Notes: generated by a model not told the origin, from the letters alone. 64,000 nt of DNA from Hymenobacter armeniacus (GCF_014699055.1 NZ_JACXAC010000004.1:1-64000), one strand, 5' to 3'; counted from the first letter of the stretch, positions 46,805 through 56,464 are shown. Made by a program: numbers and translations.

Positions 46805-49342
46805 ATGAAACATACTCTACTCGGCTGGTCGCTGCTGGCGGCCGCTTGCACTACCCCGGCATTGGCCCAAACGCCCGCGGCCCCTGCCACCACACCAGCT
46901 GCTGCCAAGCCCGCCACACCCAAGCCGCTGGTGCTGCCCGAAGCGCCCAAAGGCACGGGCCGTCTCAGCGGCACCGTGCAGGACGCGGCCACCAAAAAGC
47001 CCGTCGAATTTGCCACCGTGGCCCTGCTGCCGCCCACCGGCGACACGCCCATCGACGGCACCGTGGCCGACGACAAAGGCCGCTTCAGCCTGCGCGGGCT
47101 GGCGCCGGGCGTCTACCGCCTGCAGCTCAGCTTCCTGGGCTACGCGGCCCTTACGCGGGACGTGACCGTGACCAGCGGCACCACCGACCTGGGTTCGCTG
47201 GCCCTCACCGCCACGGCCCAGCAGCTGGGCGACGTGACGGTGACCGGCGAAAAAGAAACCGTGGAAGTGAAGCCCGACCGCATTGTGTACAACGCCGACC
47301 GCGACCTCACCAACAAGGGCGGCGTGGCCGCCGACGTGCTGCGCAAAGTGCCCCTGCTGAACGTGGACCTCGACGGCAACGTGCAGCTGCGCGGCTCCTC
47401 CAACATCCGGGTGCTCATCAACAACAAGCCCAGCAGCATCCTGGCCGGCAACCTGGCCGACGCCCTCAAGCAGCTGCCCGCCGACCAGATTGCCTCCGTG
47501 GAGGTCATCACCACGCCCGGCGCCAAGTACGACGGTGAAGGCACGGCCGGCATCGTGAACATCATTCTGAAAAAGAACAACCTGCAGGGCGTGAACGGCA
47601 GCGTGAACGCCGCCGCCGGCAACCGCAGCTCCAACGCCGGCGGCAGCCTGAACGTGCGCCGCGGCAAGGTGGGGGTGAACACCAACCTCAGCAGCTACCT
47701 CTACTACAGCCCCAGCGCCAGCACCTCGGAGCGCACCAGCTTTGATGGTTCGGCCGGCAACGTCGTCTCGCGGCTGAGCCAGAACGGCAGCGGCGACAAC
47801 CTCGGCGGCGGCGCCTACGGCCGCATGAGCCTCGACTACGACCCCGCCAAAAACCACAGCCTCACCGTGGGCTTCAGCGGCAGCCTCAACCGCAACCACA
47901 GCCAAAGCGACCAAGTCAATGACTTCGTGAACATTGCCGGGCCCTCGCCCAGCCAGCTGTTCACCCGCGCCACGGAGAATACCTTCAACTTCTCCAGCTA
48001 CGATGTGAACACCACCTACACGCGCACCTTCGAGGGCCAGCCCCGCCGCGAGTGGAGCCTGCTGGCCCAGCACTCGCGCAACCGCAACCTGCAGCCCTAC
48101 TCCCTGAACCAGTACGAAAACCAGTTCACGGCCACCGGCCTGCCCAACTACCGCGAAAGCAGCGACAACCTCTCGCGCAACCTCGAAACCACGCTCCAGA
48201 CCGACTACACGCACCCCATCGGCGACAAGCGCAGCGTGGAAGTGGGCGGCAAGGCAATCTTGCGCCGCGTGCTGAGCGACTACCAGATTCAGACCGCCAC
48301 CGGCACCGACGCGCCCTTCGTCATTGACCAGCAACGCTCCAACGTGTTCGACTACGACCAGAACGTGGCCGCCGTGTACGGCACCTACGGCTTCCCGCTG
48401 GGCAAGAAGCTGAACTCCCGCGTGGGCACCCGCCTCGAACGCACCGACATTGTGGGCCGCTTCCAGCAAAACGACATCACCCGCTTCACCAGCGGCTACA
48501 CCAGCCTGCTGCCCAACGCCAGCATCAGCTACACCCGCAAGCCCGGCAATACCCTGCGACTGGCCTACAGCCGCCGCATCCAGCGCCCCAACATCTACTA
48601 CCTGAACCCCTACGAAAACCGCGTCGACAAATTCAACATCAGCAAAGGCGACCCCACGCTGGACCCGGAATTTACCGACAGCTACGAGCTGAACTACAGC
48701 ACTTTCGTGAAAGGCTCGGTGCTGAACTTCTCGCTCTTCACGCGCCAGACCAACAACGCCATCGAATCGGTGCGGTCCCGGTCCGGCGAAACCACCCTGA
48801 CCACCTACGCCAACGTGGCCCGCAACCACACCTACGGCGCCAGCGTGTTCGGCTCCTTCAAGCCCACCCCCAAGTGGGAGCTGAGCGGCTCCACCTCCTT
48901 CAACTACGTGGTGTTGCGCTCGGGCTACCTCAACACCACCAACGAGGGCTTGATGTACAACCTCAACCTCAACTCGACCTACAAATTCACCAAAACGCTG
49001 AGCGCCCAGTTCTACGGCGGCATCAGCTCGTCGCGCGTGCAGCTGCAGGGCCGCGCCGCCGCCTGGAACTACTACTCCATGGGCATCAAAAAGACCATTC
49101 TGAAGGAAAAGGGCGACCTCACCCTCAACGCCGACAACTTCCTCACCGACCGGCGCGACCTCAACTCCACCGTCAGCACGCCCTTATTTAACCTCGAGCA
49201 GCACAACTACATCGCCCTGCGGGGCATCCGCCTGGCCTTCGGCTACCGCTTCGGCAAAATTGAAAACGCCCCGCCCAAGCCGCGCCGCAGCATCCGCAAC
49301 GACGACCAGAAAGCCGGCGAAACGCAAGGGGGCCAGCAGTAG
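46805..49342 (+). CDS. TonB-dependent receptor-like outer membrane protein (non-SusC)
   Basis: This 845-residue protein has a signal peptide (to about residue 22), a Pro/Ala-rich stretch, a carboxypeptidase-regulatory-like domain (GRLSGTVQDAATKKPVEFATV, about 52-140), a plug domain (VEVKPDRIVYNADRDLTNKGG, VLRKVPLLNVDLDGNVQLRGSSNIRVLINNKP) and a large barrel ending AFGYRFGKIENAPP. It belongs to the outer-membrane beta-barrel group with SusC-like N-terminus but without the SusC signature. The C-terminus extends about 30 residues past the last strand with a basic, Gln-rich tail. No substrate clue is in the neighbourhood. ATG 46805 follows a TTG codon at 46802. Confidence 0.9.
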   Translation: MKHTLLGWSLLAAACTTPALAQTPAAPATTPAAAKPATPKPLVLPEAPKGTGRLSGTVQDAATKKPVEFATVALLPPTGDTPIDGTVADDKGRFSLRGLAPGVYRLQLSFLGYAALTRDVTVTSGTTDLGSLALTATAQQLGDVTVTGEKETVEVKPDRIVYNADRDLTNKGGVAADVLRKVPLLNVDLDGNVQLRGSSNIRVLINNKPSSILAGNLADALKQLPADQIASVEVITTPGAKYDGEGTAGIVNIILKKNNLQGVNGSVNAAAGNRSSNAGGSLNVRRGKVGVNTNLSSYLYYSPSASTSERTSFDGSAGNVVSRLSQNGSGDNLGGGAYGRMSLDYDPAKNHSLTVGFSGSLNRNHSQSDQVNDFVNIAGPSPSQLFTRATENTFNFSSYDVNTTYTRTFEGQPRREWSLLAQHSRNRNLQPYSLNQYENQFTATGLPNYRESSDNLSRNLETTLQTDYTHPIGDKRSVEVGGKAILRRVLSDYQIQTATGTDAPFVIDQQRSNVFDYDQNVAAVYGTYGFPLGKKLNSRVGTRLERTDIVGRFQQNDITRFTSGYTSLLPNASISYTRKPGNTLRLAYSRRIQRPNIYYLNPYENRVDKFNISKGDPTLDPEFTDSYELNYSTFVKGSVLNFSLFTRQTNNAIESVRSRSGETTLTTYANVARNHTYGASVFGSFKPTPKWELSGSTSFNYVVLRSGYLNTTNEGLMYNLNLNSTYKFTKTLSAQFYGGISSSRVQLQGRAAAWNYYSMGIKKTILKEKGDLTLNADNFLTDRRDLNSTVSTPLFNLEQHNYIALRGIRLAFGYRFGKIENAPPKPRRSIRNDDQKAGETQGGQQ

Positions 49343-49378
49343 GACGCCGCGTTGTTACGAACGGGTAATTAACCCGTC

Positions 49379-49465
49379 TGTCATCCTGAGCAAAGCGAAG
49401 GACCTTATCACCGAAGAACAATTCGTTCTAACGTGATAAGGTCCTTCGCTTTGCTCAGGATGACA
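49379..49465. repeat. Perfect 33-bp inverted repeat between convergent genes
   Basis: Arms 49379-49411 and 49433-49465 are perfect inverted copies (core GAGCAAAGCGAAGGACC) with a 21-base loop. It sits between the receptor gene (plus) and aroE (minus) and could serve as a two-way terminator as well as being a dispersed repeat. Confidence 0.9.
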
Positions 49466-49474
49466 GATGCTTCC

Positions 49475-50227
49475 TCATCCCTCCTTAAGCGCAGCGTTCC
49501 AGATATCCCAGGCGGCTTCAGCCTGCAGGCACAGCATCTCAAAGCCGTTTTTTACCTGCGCGCCGGCCTCCTTGCCCTTGTGCATGAAGAGGGTTTCGGT
49601 GGGGTTGTACACCAGGTCGTGCAGGTAGTGGTGCTCGGTGAGGGCAGAGTAGGGGAGGGGCGGGCATTCGTCGGTGCGCGGGAAGGTGCCCAGCGGCGTG
49701 GCGTTGATGATGAGCGGATGCGCCGCCACCAGCTGCGGCGTGAGGTCGTCGTAGGTCAGGCCGTGGGCCATGGGGTCGCGGCTCACCAGCCAGTGGGCAA
49801 TGCCCAGCTCCTGCAGCGCCACCACCACGGCCTTGGCCGCCCCGCCCGTGCCCAGCACCAGAGCCCGGGCCCCGGGCGCCCCCGGAAAGAACCGCCGCAG
49901 CGACTCCCGAAACCCCACGTAGTCGGTGTTGTGGCCGCGCAGGCGGCCACCAGGCAGGCATTCCACCACGTTCACGGCGCCCACGCGGGTGGCCGAGGGC
50001 GCCAGCTCGTCCAGGTACAGCATCACCGATTCCTTGTAGGGCACGGTCACGTTCAGGCCCACCAGGCCGGGGTGGGCGGCCAGCAAGGCGGGCAATTCGT
50101 TGATGGTGGCCAGCTCAAACAGGTCGTACTGGTGGTCGGGCAAGCCCAGCGAGTAAAACTTCTGGGTGAAGTACGTCTGCGAAAAGGAATGACTGAGGGT
50201 GCGGCCGATTAGCCCGAACTGGCGCAT
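49475..50227 (-). CDS. aroE: Shikimate dehydrogenase
   Basis: This 250-residue enzyme reduces 3-dehydroshikimate to shikimate with NADPH, the fourth step of aromatic amino acid synthesis. The shikimate-binding SHSFSQ, catalytic Lys in NVTVPYKE, Asp in GHNTDYVGF, NADP loop GTGGAAKAV and NATPLGT are all visible. ATG 50227 is used; the frame continues upstream through a terminator and is not coding there. Length is on the short side of normal. The gene lies just downstream of the dedA-like gene but is separated by a terminator. Confidence 0.96.
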   Translation of the reverse strand: MRQFGLIGRTLSHSFSQTYFTQKFYSLGLPDHQYDLFELATINELPALLAAHPGLVGLNVTVPYKESVMLYLDELAPSATRVGAVNVVECLPGGRLRGHNTDYVGFRESLRRFFPGAPGARALVLGTGGAAKAVVVALQELGIAHWLVSRDPMAHGLTYDDLTPQLVAAHPLIINATPLGTFPRTDECPPLPYSALTEHHYLHDLVYNPTETLFMHKGKEAGAQVKNGFEMLCLQAEAAWDIWNAALKEG

Positions 50228-50271
50228 GCGAAGGGGAGAGGGAAAGAGCGGAAGGTTGCCAAAAGAACAAT

Positions 50272-50303
50272 AAAAAACGCCCCCAACCGTCCGGTCGGGG
50301 GCG
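50272..50303 (-). terminator. Terminator of the dedA-like gene
   Basis: On the minus strand an 12-bp stem with one mismatch (50303-50292 with 50289-50278) and 2-base loop is followed by T x6. Confidence 0.85.
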
Positions 50304-50352
50304 TTTTCGCCAAATATTACTACTTTATCCCCGACAACCGCCGGGCCGCTGC

Positions 50353-51030
50353 CTAGCGCAGGTCGGCGCTGGGCTGGGAGCCAAACTTGCTTTTCAGGAA
50401 CGACCATAGCGGCGGCAGCACCGAAATCAGAATGATGGCATAAATGACCAGGGTGAAGTTGTTTTTCACCAGCGGAATGTTGCCGAACAGGTAGCCCGCT
50501 AGCGTGAGCGACACCACCCACAGCGCCGCCCCCGCAATGCTGAAGGACGCAAAGTAGCGGTACGTCATGGTGCCCACGCCCGCCACAAACGGCGCAAACG
50601 TGCGCACAATGGGCACGAAGCGCGCCATGATGATGGTTTTGCCGCCGTGCTTGGCGTAAAACGCCTGGGTCTGGTCAAGGTACTTTCGGTTGAGAAATTT
50701 GTAATTTTCCCGAAACACCCGCGGCCCTAAATAGTCGCCCACCAGGTAGTTCAGGTTGTCGCCAATAAAGGCGGCCGCGATGAGCAGCGGAATCAGCAGC
50801 CAGATGTTGAGCAGGGGGTGGCCCGTGTCGGGGTTGGGCTGAGCCGCCAGCGTGCCGGCCACAAACAGCAGCGAGTCGCCGGGCAGGAAGGGCATCACAA
50901 TCACCCCGGTTTCGGTGAAAATGATGATGAACAGGATGAGGTACGTCAGGTTGCCGTACTCGTGCACCACGTTCACCAGCGTTTTGTCGAGGTGGAGCAG
51001 AAGGTCGAAAAAGTGCTTGATGATTTCCAT
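50353..51030 (-). CDS. DedA family membrane protein
   Basis: This 225-residue protein has the DedA (SNARE-associated/VTT) pattern: an entry helix with FTETGVIVMPFLPGDSLLFVAG, a central FIGDNLNYLVGDYLG, and the conserved GGKTIIMARFVPIVRTFAPFVAGVG followed by two membrane helices. DedA proteins act in undecaprenyl-phosphate or phospholipid movement across the inner membrane and support envelope integrity. The ATG at 51030 is the natural start. Confidence 0.93.
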   Translation of the reverse strand: MEIIKHFFDLLLHLDKTLVNVVHEYGNLTYLILFIIIFTETGVIVMPFLPGDSLLFVAGTLAAQPNPDTGHPLLNIWLLIPLLIAAAFIGDNLNYLVGDYLGPRVFRENYKFLNRKYLDQTQAFYAKHGGKTIIMARFVPIVRTFAPFVAGVGTMTYRYFASFSIAGAALWVVSLTLAGYLFGNIPLVKNNFTLVIYAIILISVLPPLWSFLKSKFGSQPSADLR

Positions 51031-51472
51031 GCCGGGCGTAAGTAAGCCACAAAGAAAACCGCCCGGCCCCGAAGTGCCGGCACGGGGCCTCGTGAGGCGC
51101 CAGTGCAAACGTGAGCAGACGATGAGTCAGCACCGCGCGCAGCTAGGTCGAAATCAAATATTTCTCGCTGTAATCCAGCAACATGAAGGCGATGTCATTG
51201 TACTCCTGCCAGACAAAGTTGACCGGCTTGTCCGTTGGGTTGTAATTTTGTCATTATTTTTTTCAGTACCTGCTTCATCCCATCAAATCCCATTTCTGGC
51301 ACCAGTAACGCCATAAATCGCAGCCAGGAATGCCGTTGCGCCCGCAATGCAGCCGGCTTTGAGCCAAAAAATGGCACGGCGTATGATGGGCGGCGCCCCG
51401 GGGGCCACTACTTGGCCCAACCCCGGTGAAACCTTTGCCGTTGCAGGACTTAGAAAATTTTTTACCCGTCCG
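51031..51472. other. Divergent intergenic region
   Basis: These 442 bases separate the dedA-like gene (minus) from the bestrophin gene (plus). The centre (51235-51275) is A/T-rich and carries the promoter-like site at 51219-51250. The frame of the bestrophin gene is open back to 51347 but the extra codons do not look like protein. I see no other feature. Confidence 0.5.
51219..51250 (+). promoter_or_regulatory. Possible promoter of the bestrophin gene
   Basis: TTG (51219-51221), 21 bases, TAATTTTG (51243-51250), an exact TAnnTTTG in an A/T-rich patch. It would give a leader of about 215 bases before ATG 51473. Confidence 0.4.
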
Positions 51473-52396
51473 ATGATTGTGTACCAAGGAGGCGATTGGT
51501 GGCGGGCCCTGTGGCACTTCCACACCTCTGCCGTTATTCGCCTGTTGCTGAAGCGCGTGGCACTGGTGGGCCTCTACGGCTCGGCCATTGCCGTCGTGAG
51601 CCTCGATTTTCATACCCTCAACGTCCGCATTGGGCGCGAGTACCTATCCATTCTGGGCATTCTGCTGAGCTTGCTGCTGGTGTTCCGCACCAACACGGCC
51701 TACGACCGGTACTACGAAGGCCGCAAGGTGTGGGGCATTCTCGTGTCGCAGTGCCGGGGGCTGGCCATGGAAATGAACGCCCTGCTGCCCCGCGAGGCCA
51801 AATCGAGCCGCCGCTATTTCGCCGCTCTCATCTCCAACTTCCCCATTGCCGTAGAAGGCTCGCTGCGCAACCGCATGCGCTTCGACAAGATGGAGGCCAC
51901 GCCTGACATCATCGAGCGCCTGCAGAAAGCCGAAAACGTGCCCTCCACCATCATCGCCGTGCTCATGGAGAGCGTGGAGCAGCTGCGGCAGGTGCAGATT
52001 TTCGACCCCATTCACCTCGTCAACATCAAGCAGCACTACCTGAGCATGATGAGCGTGAACGGCACCTGCGAGCGCATCAAGGCCACGCCCATTCCGTACT
52101 CGTACAGCTTCTTCATCAAATGCTACATCACCATTTTCATCATGATAATGCCGCTGGTGCTGGTCGATTCCTGCGACTGGTGGATGGTGCCCATTACCAT
52201 GATTGGGGCTTACGCCATGCTGGGCCTCGAAATGATTGGCAACGAGATTGAGAATCCCTTCGGGTACGATAGCAACGACCTGCCCATCACCCAACTGTCG
52301 AACAAGATTCGCGTCAGCGTGCACGACCTCCTCGGGGTGGAACTGCCGGCCGAGAAAAAGGCGCTGGCCACGGTGCCCTACAGCGTGGTGCACTAG
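51473..52396 (+). CDS. Bestrophin family chloride/anion channel
   Basis: This 307-residue membrane protein matches the bacterial bestrophin-like (YneE) family. It starts MIVYQGGDWWRALWHF as in homologs, has helices VIRLLLKRVALVGLYGSAIAVV and LSILGILLSLLLVFRTNTAYDRYYEGRKVWG (the signature), then FFIKCYITIFIMIMPLVLV and ENPFGYDSNDLPI near the C-terminus, equivalent to the calcium-clasp region of eukaryotic bestrophins. Bacterial members form pentameric ion channels; KpBest is cation-selective, so the ion here is not certain. ATG 51473 fits the family N-terminus better than ATG 51347. Confidence 0.9.
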   Translation: MIVYQGGDWWRALWHFHTSAVIRLLLKRVALVGLYGSAIAVVSLDFHTLNVRIGREYLSILGILLSLLLVFRTNTAYDRYYEGRKVWGILVSQCRGLAMEMNALLPREAKSSRRYFAALISNFPIAVEGSLRNRMRFDKMEATPDIIERLQKAENVPSTIIAVLMESVEQLRQVQIFDPIHLVNIKQHYLSMMSVNGTCERIKATPIPYSYSFFIKCYITIFIMIMPLVLVDSCDWWMVPITMIGAYAMLGLEMIGNEIENPFGYDSNDLPITQLSNKIRVSVHDLLGVELPAEKKALATVPYSVVH

Positions 52397-52598
52397 TTCA
52401 GGGCCGGGCCGCAAGTGGTGCGCCGGGCCTTCTGAGAAATATTTCCTAAACATAGGAAAGGGCTAATTTTAACCTTTCCGACAATATTTTTAATTTTTTC
52501 AAAACCCATGTACCTTTTTTTGACCCCTCCGTATATGCGCCTCATTACGATACGCTAGTTGTGCGTTTCATTCCCTTTAACATCCAATCCCCATCCCA

Positions 52599-55460
52599 AT
52601 GCAAACTTTGACCTTTACTCAGAAGCTGTTACGACAGCGTCGGTTCCTAAGCTTCCTGCTACCCTTATTTGCGATTTTTGTCGGTGCTGGCGCCTCCCAG
52701 GTAGCGCAGGCAGCTGTTGTGGTAACCGGCCAAACGGTTGTGGTAAACCAGGGTGCCTCTGACAATACGTACACGAAGTCGGCTTTTGATAACTCTACGC
52801 TGGTGGACCAGCAGCCTAGCTCTTCGGCTACTGCTTCGTTCGACATCAATACCGGCCAGTTGATTCTGAAAGGTGGTAGCCTTCAAACAGTCGAAAGCGG
52901 CGCTAGCGTTGTGAATGGTGCTCTGATTGAGTACTCTGTTTACGACCCCTCGGGCGCCATTGTAACTTCTGGTACTGTACCGCTTGCCCAAACTGGTGTT
53001 AGCGGCAGCACGCGTACTTTCTCAAACACTAGCGCCTCGATTAGCCTGATTCCTGCTATCGTTGGCGGCGGTGGCGTTGCTGGCACAGGTTACGTTCTTT
53101 CCATTATCTATCGGGCTAACTACCGCAACGCACCCTCTAATATTGGTTTGATTGCCCGCGATGACAATACGGCCGGCAACGGCGGCGCTGGTTACTTGGC
53201 TTCTTTCGACATCGACGGTACGCCCACGCCGGCCCCGACGCTGAACCCGAACACCATTCAGATTGCGCCCGACGGCGGCAACGCTACGTCTTACTTCTTC
53301 CCGAACACGGGCAGCAACCCCCAGTTCCCCGGCGCCACCTTCACTTCGTCGACCAACGCCGGCGGCGTGTCGGGTGCTTTCGACGTGAACACCGGCCAAC
53401 TGCGCCTCACCAACACCACGGTAAGCACGACCGAAGCCGGTCCTAACACGGTTTCGACGGTGGTGCTCTATTACCGCACCCGTCTGGCGGGCACCAGCGG
53501 CGGCGCTTTCCAGCCCATCACCCTCACGCAGTCGGGACCGGCCGCGGGCGGCACGCGCATTTTCGTGATTGACCCGGCTTCGACCAACAACACTAACGCA
53601 CAGCCCAACCTGATTGCCACGCCCGCGGTGACGTCGGCCGGCACTTACACCGTCGACATCTACTACCAGGCCAACGGCGTCAACAACTCGACCGGTGTGC
53701 CGTTCAGCATTCTCTACCCGCCCACGGGTGTGTTCTCGGCCAACTTCACGGTGGGCGGTACGCCCATTGCTACCACCATCTGGACCGGTGCCGTGAACGA
53801 CAACTGGTTCGACCCGGGCAACTGGAGCAACGGCGTGCCTTCGGCTACCACCAACGCTCTGATTCGTGACTTGGGCGCCGGCAACAGCGTGCCTTACCCC
53901 AACATCTACTCGGACTACCGCAACACCACGGCCGGTGGCACCCTGCTCTACGATAACACCGGCTCGGGCCCCGCTCGTGCCCGCAACCTCACGTTTGGTG
54001 GCACGTCGCAGGCTTCGCGCTCGATTGGTCGTCTCGTAGTAGGCCAGCTGCAGGTGTTTGGCGACTTCAATAACCAGTACGACAGCTTCATTCAGCGCGA
54101 AAATACCATCATGGAATTTGCTGGTGGCAACCAGTTCATTTCGAGCGGCTCGTTTGTGCGCGTCGACATCTCGGGCGGCGGCACCAAAACCCTCGGCGGT
54201 GTGATGAGCATTTCGGAAGCCCTCAACTTCCTGACGCCTTCGGTTGGCGCTGTGAACCCCTATACCATCCCGAACCCCTACACGACCCTCAACGCCAACG
54301 CTGGCTTGCTGGTGACCAACATCCTGACCCCCACGGTATCGGTGGTAGTGCTGGCCGACCGCGCGCTGGTGAACGGCAACAACGGCGCCCAGATTAACGG
54401 CGAAACGGATGCCTCGTACCTGCGCGGCTTTGCTCGCACCACCCGCCTGGGTGTGTTGCCCGGCGAGGTTCGCACGTATGGCAACATGGGCCTGACCATC
54501 ACCTTCACCAATGCCAACTCGCCCGGCAACGTGGACGTGACCCGCAACACGGCCGAAGCGTACTCGCCCATCAACAACCGCTATGGCATCCGCCGCATCT
54601 TCGGCGTGCGCCCCTCCGACCCCGCCACCAACACCGGCGGCTTGCGCGCCACCCTGGTGTTCCGCTACCTCGACAGCGAAACCCAGAGCCTGAACGGCCC
54701 GAACACCTACACGCCCGGCACCAGCAGCATTCCGGAAGACGACTTGGTAATGTTCTTGTCGAGCAACTCGGGTAATACCTTTACCCCCCTGGGCCGCGAC
54801 GCCATCAACACGACCACTAATGAAGTGACGAAAACGGGCATCACCCAGTTTGCCACCTTCACCCTCGGCGACCGCAACAACCCGCTGCCCGTGACGCTGA
54901 CCAGCCTCGAAGCCAAACGCATCGGCAACGACGCTCAAGTGGCTTGGGAAACCGCCAACGAAACCAACAACAAGGGCTTCGAAGTGCAGGTGAGCACCAA
55001 CGGCTCGGACTTCCGCACCCTGGGCTTCGTGGCCGCTTCGTCCACCAACAGCTCGTCTGCTAAGTCGTACACCTTCCTCGACGTGGAGAAGAACAAGACC
55101 GGCGACCGGTACTACCGCCTGCGTCAGATTGACGTGGATGGCAAGGACTACTTCTTCGGCCCCCGCGTGGTGAACTTCAGCGGCAAGGCCACCGAAGGCG
55201 CTTCGCTGCTCGCTTACCCGAACCCCTTCAACAGCGCCGACCAGGTGCACCTGACCCTGCAGTCGGCTTCGGCTGGCAAAGGCTCGGTGACCGTGACCGA
55301 CATGACCGGCCGCACCGTGCGCCAGCAGACGCTGGACCTCGGCAAAGGCAACAACGACGTGACGGTTGAGCAACTCGGCGACCTGAAGGCCGGCGTGTAC
55401 ATGGTGCGCCTCACCCAGCCCAACGGCCAGGTGCAAAGCCTGAAAGTGGTGAAGCAGTAA
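52599..55460 (+). CDS. Large secreted protein with two repeats and T9SS sorting domain
   Basis: This 953-residue protein has a signal peptide (about 1-38), two homologous repeats (about 45-205 and 215-385, each with SFD(I/V)NTGQLxLxxxxxxTxExG), a region starting TIWTGAVNDNWFDPGNWSNGVP that is common in T9SS surface proteins, a fibronectin-like domain LTSLEAKRIGNDAQVAWETANETNNKGFEVQ, and a type IX sorting domain (LLAYPNPFNSADQVHL to SLKVVKQ). It would be exported through the T9SS and fixed to or released from the surface; no enzyme motif is visible. The first repeat is coded with noticeably more A/T and T-ending codons than the rest. The 202 bases upstream are A/T-rich, with TACCTTTT at 52511-52518 as a weak promoter candidate. 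Confidence 0.88.
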   Translation: MQTLTFTQKLLRQRRFLSFLLPLFAIFVGAGASQVAQAAVVVTGQTVVVNQGASDNTYTKSAFDNSTLVDQQPSSSATASFDINTGQLILKGGSLQTVESGASVVNGALIEYSVYDPSGAIVTSGTVPLAQTGVSGSTRTFSNTSASISLIPAIVGGGGVAGTGYVLSIIYRANYRNAPSNIGLIARDDNTAGNGGAGYLASFDIDGTPTPAPTLNPNTIQIAPDGGNATSYFFPNTGSNPQFPGATFTSSTNAGGVSGAFDVNTGQLRLTNTTVSTTEAGPNTVSTVVLYYRTRLAGTSGGAFQPITLTQSGPAAGGTRIFVIDPASTNNTNAQPNLIATPAVTSAGTYTVDIYYQANGVNNSTGVPFSILYPPTGVFSANFTVGGTPIATTIWTGAVNDNWFDPGNWSNGVPSATTNALIRDLGAGNSVPYPNIYSDYRNTTAGGTLLYDNTGSGPARARNLTFGGTSQASRSIGRLVVGQLQVFGDFNNQYDSFIQRENTIMEFAGGNQFISSGSFVRVDISGGGTKTLGGVMSISEALNFLTPSVGAVNPYTIPNPYTTLNANAGLLVTNILTPTVSVVVLADRALVNGNNGAQINGETDASYLRGFARTTRLGVLPGEVRTYGNMGLTITFTNANSPGNVDVTRNTAEAYSPINNRYGIRRIFGVRPSDPATNTGGLRATLVFRYLDSETQSLNGPNTYTPGTSSIPEDDLVMFLSSNSGNTFTPLGRDAINTTTNEVTKTGITQFATFTLGDRNNPLPVTLTSLEAKRIGNDAQVAWETANETNNKGFEVQVSTNGSDFRTLGFVAASSTNSSSAKSYTFLDVEKNKTGDRYYRLRQIDVDGKDYFFGPRVVNFSGKATEGASLLAYPNPFNSADQVHLTLQSASAGKGSVTVTDMTGRTVRQQTLDLGKGNNDVTVEQLGDLKAGVYMVRLTQPNGQVQSLKVVKQ

Positions 55461-55479
55461 CCGCGCCTCACCCACCAGC

Positions 55480-55517
55480 AAAAAGGCCGGCTCCCGCAAG
55501 GGGGCCGGCCTTTTTTT
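55480..55517 (+). terminator. Terminator after the T9SS cargo gene
   Basis: AAGGCCGGC and its complement GCCGGCCTT enclose a short GC-rich stem and loop (55483-55512), followed by T x7 to 55517. An A-run precedes the stem, so it may also act for the convergent phosphosulfolactate synthase gene. Confidence 0.88.
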
Positions 55518-55567
55518 GTGCTCTGTGGCTTTGGATGTCGGGCTTACTCGCCCGCACCCGTCGTGCG

Positions 55568-56398
55568 TTAGCCGCGGGGCATGGAGGTGCCGGGCTTGGT
55601 GCTTTTGGCTGCCGGGCGGAACATGGGGTCCACGGCGTCCATGTCGAGGAAGTGCGTAAAGGTGTCGCCGCGCAGGCCCAGGCGAATGGTTTCGAGGCTC
55701 ACCACTTCGTTGGGGGCAATGTTGCCGAGGTTCACGTTGGCCCCCAGCAGCTTGATGAACCACACCTGCTGGGCTTTCTGCGGGGCTTCCCACAGGATTT
55801 TCTCCGACGGAATCTTGGTCAGAATCTCCTCAACCAAGCCCGAGCGCACCTCGCCGGTGCTCCGGAACAGGCCCACATTGCCGCCCTCGCGGGCCTCGCC
55901 GATTACCTTGATGGCGCCGGCTTCGAGCTCGGTTTCCATCTGCGAAATCCACTTGTAGGGCGGGATGATTTTCTCGGCGTCCTTCGAGCCCACTTCGCTC
56001 AGCACGCGCACGCTCTTGCTCAGCTCGCGGATGTACTCGCATTTGCGGCCGTGGTCGAGGTCGATGCTGCCGTCCGATACCTCGGCGTACTCCATGCCGA
56101 AATTATCGAGCAGACGGCGGTAGTCGTCGAACTGGTTGCGGATGATGAAAGCCTCGAACAGCGTGCCGCCGAAGTACACCGGAATGCCCGCCGCGCGGTA
56201 GATTTCGAGCTTGCGCTTGAGGTTGGGCACCACGTAGGAGGTGGCCCAGCCCAGCTTCACCACGTCGGTGTAGGAGCCGCCCACTTCCAGGAAGTCTTCC
56301 ACTTCGCGCAGGCTCATGCCCTTGTCCATCACCATGGTGTAGCCCTGCTCGCGGGGCTTGGCCGTGCGCTCGGGCAGTTGAGAGAGGTCGTAATTCAT
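55568..56398 (-). CDS. Phosphosulfolactate synthase-like protein (ComA family)
   Basis: This 276-residue TIM-barrel protein belongs to the ComA family, which adds sulfite to phosphoenolpyruvate to form (2R)-phosphosulfolactate. Family marks are PREQGYTMVMDKGMSLREVEDFLE at the N-terminus, DVVKLGWATSYV, FGGTLFEAF, EVSDGSIDLDHG, EVGSKD and the C-terminal GNIAPNEVVSLETIRLGLRGDT. In methanogens this is the first step of coenzyme M synthesis, which this organism would not make. In Bacteroidota a role in making sulfonates for sulfonolipids is a plausible inference. The gene is not in an operon with other sulfonate genes. Confidence 0.88.
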   Translation of the reverse strand: MNYDLSQLPERTAKPREQGYTMVMDKGMSLREVEDFLEVGGSYTDVVKLGWATSYVVPNLKRKLEIYRAAGIPVYFGGTLFEAFIIRNQFDDYRRLLDNFGMEYAEVSDGSIDLDHGRKCEYIRELSKSVRVLSEVGSKDAEKIIPPYKWISQMETELEAGAIKVIGEAREGGNVGLFRSTGEVRSGLVEEILTKIPSEKILWEAPQKAQQVWFIKLLGANVNLGNIAPNEVVSLETIRLGLRGDTFTHFLDMDAVDPMFRPAAKSTKPGTSMPRG

Positions 56399-56464
56399 CG
56401 GTTTTCTAGGTATAAAGGCAATGAGGTAAGAGGTTACATCGACCAGAAAAGGGTGGGGCCGACA

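Noticed and set aside
53022..55793. A 923-codon frame on the minus strand opposite the T9SS cargo gene
   Set aside because: Composition is Arg/Gly/Val/His-rich with no domain, while the plus-strand protein has a signal peptide and a sorting domain.
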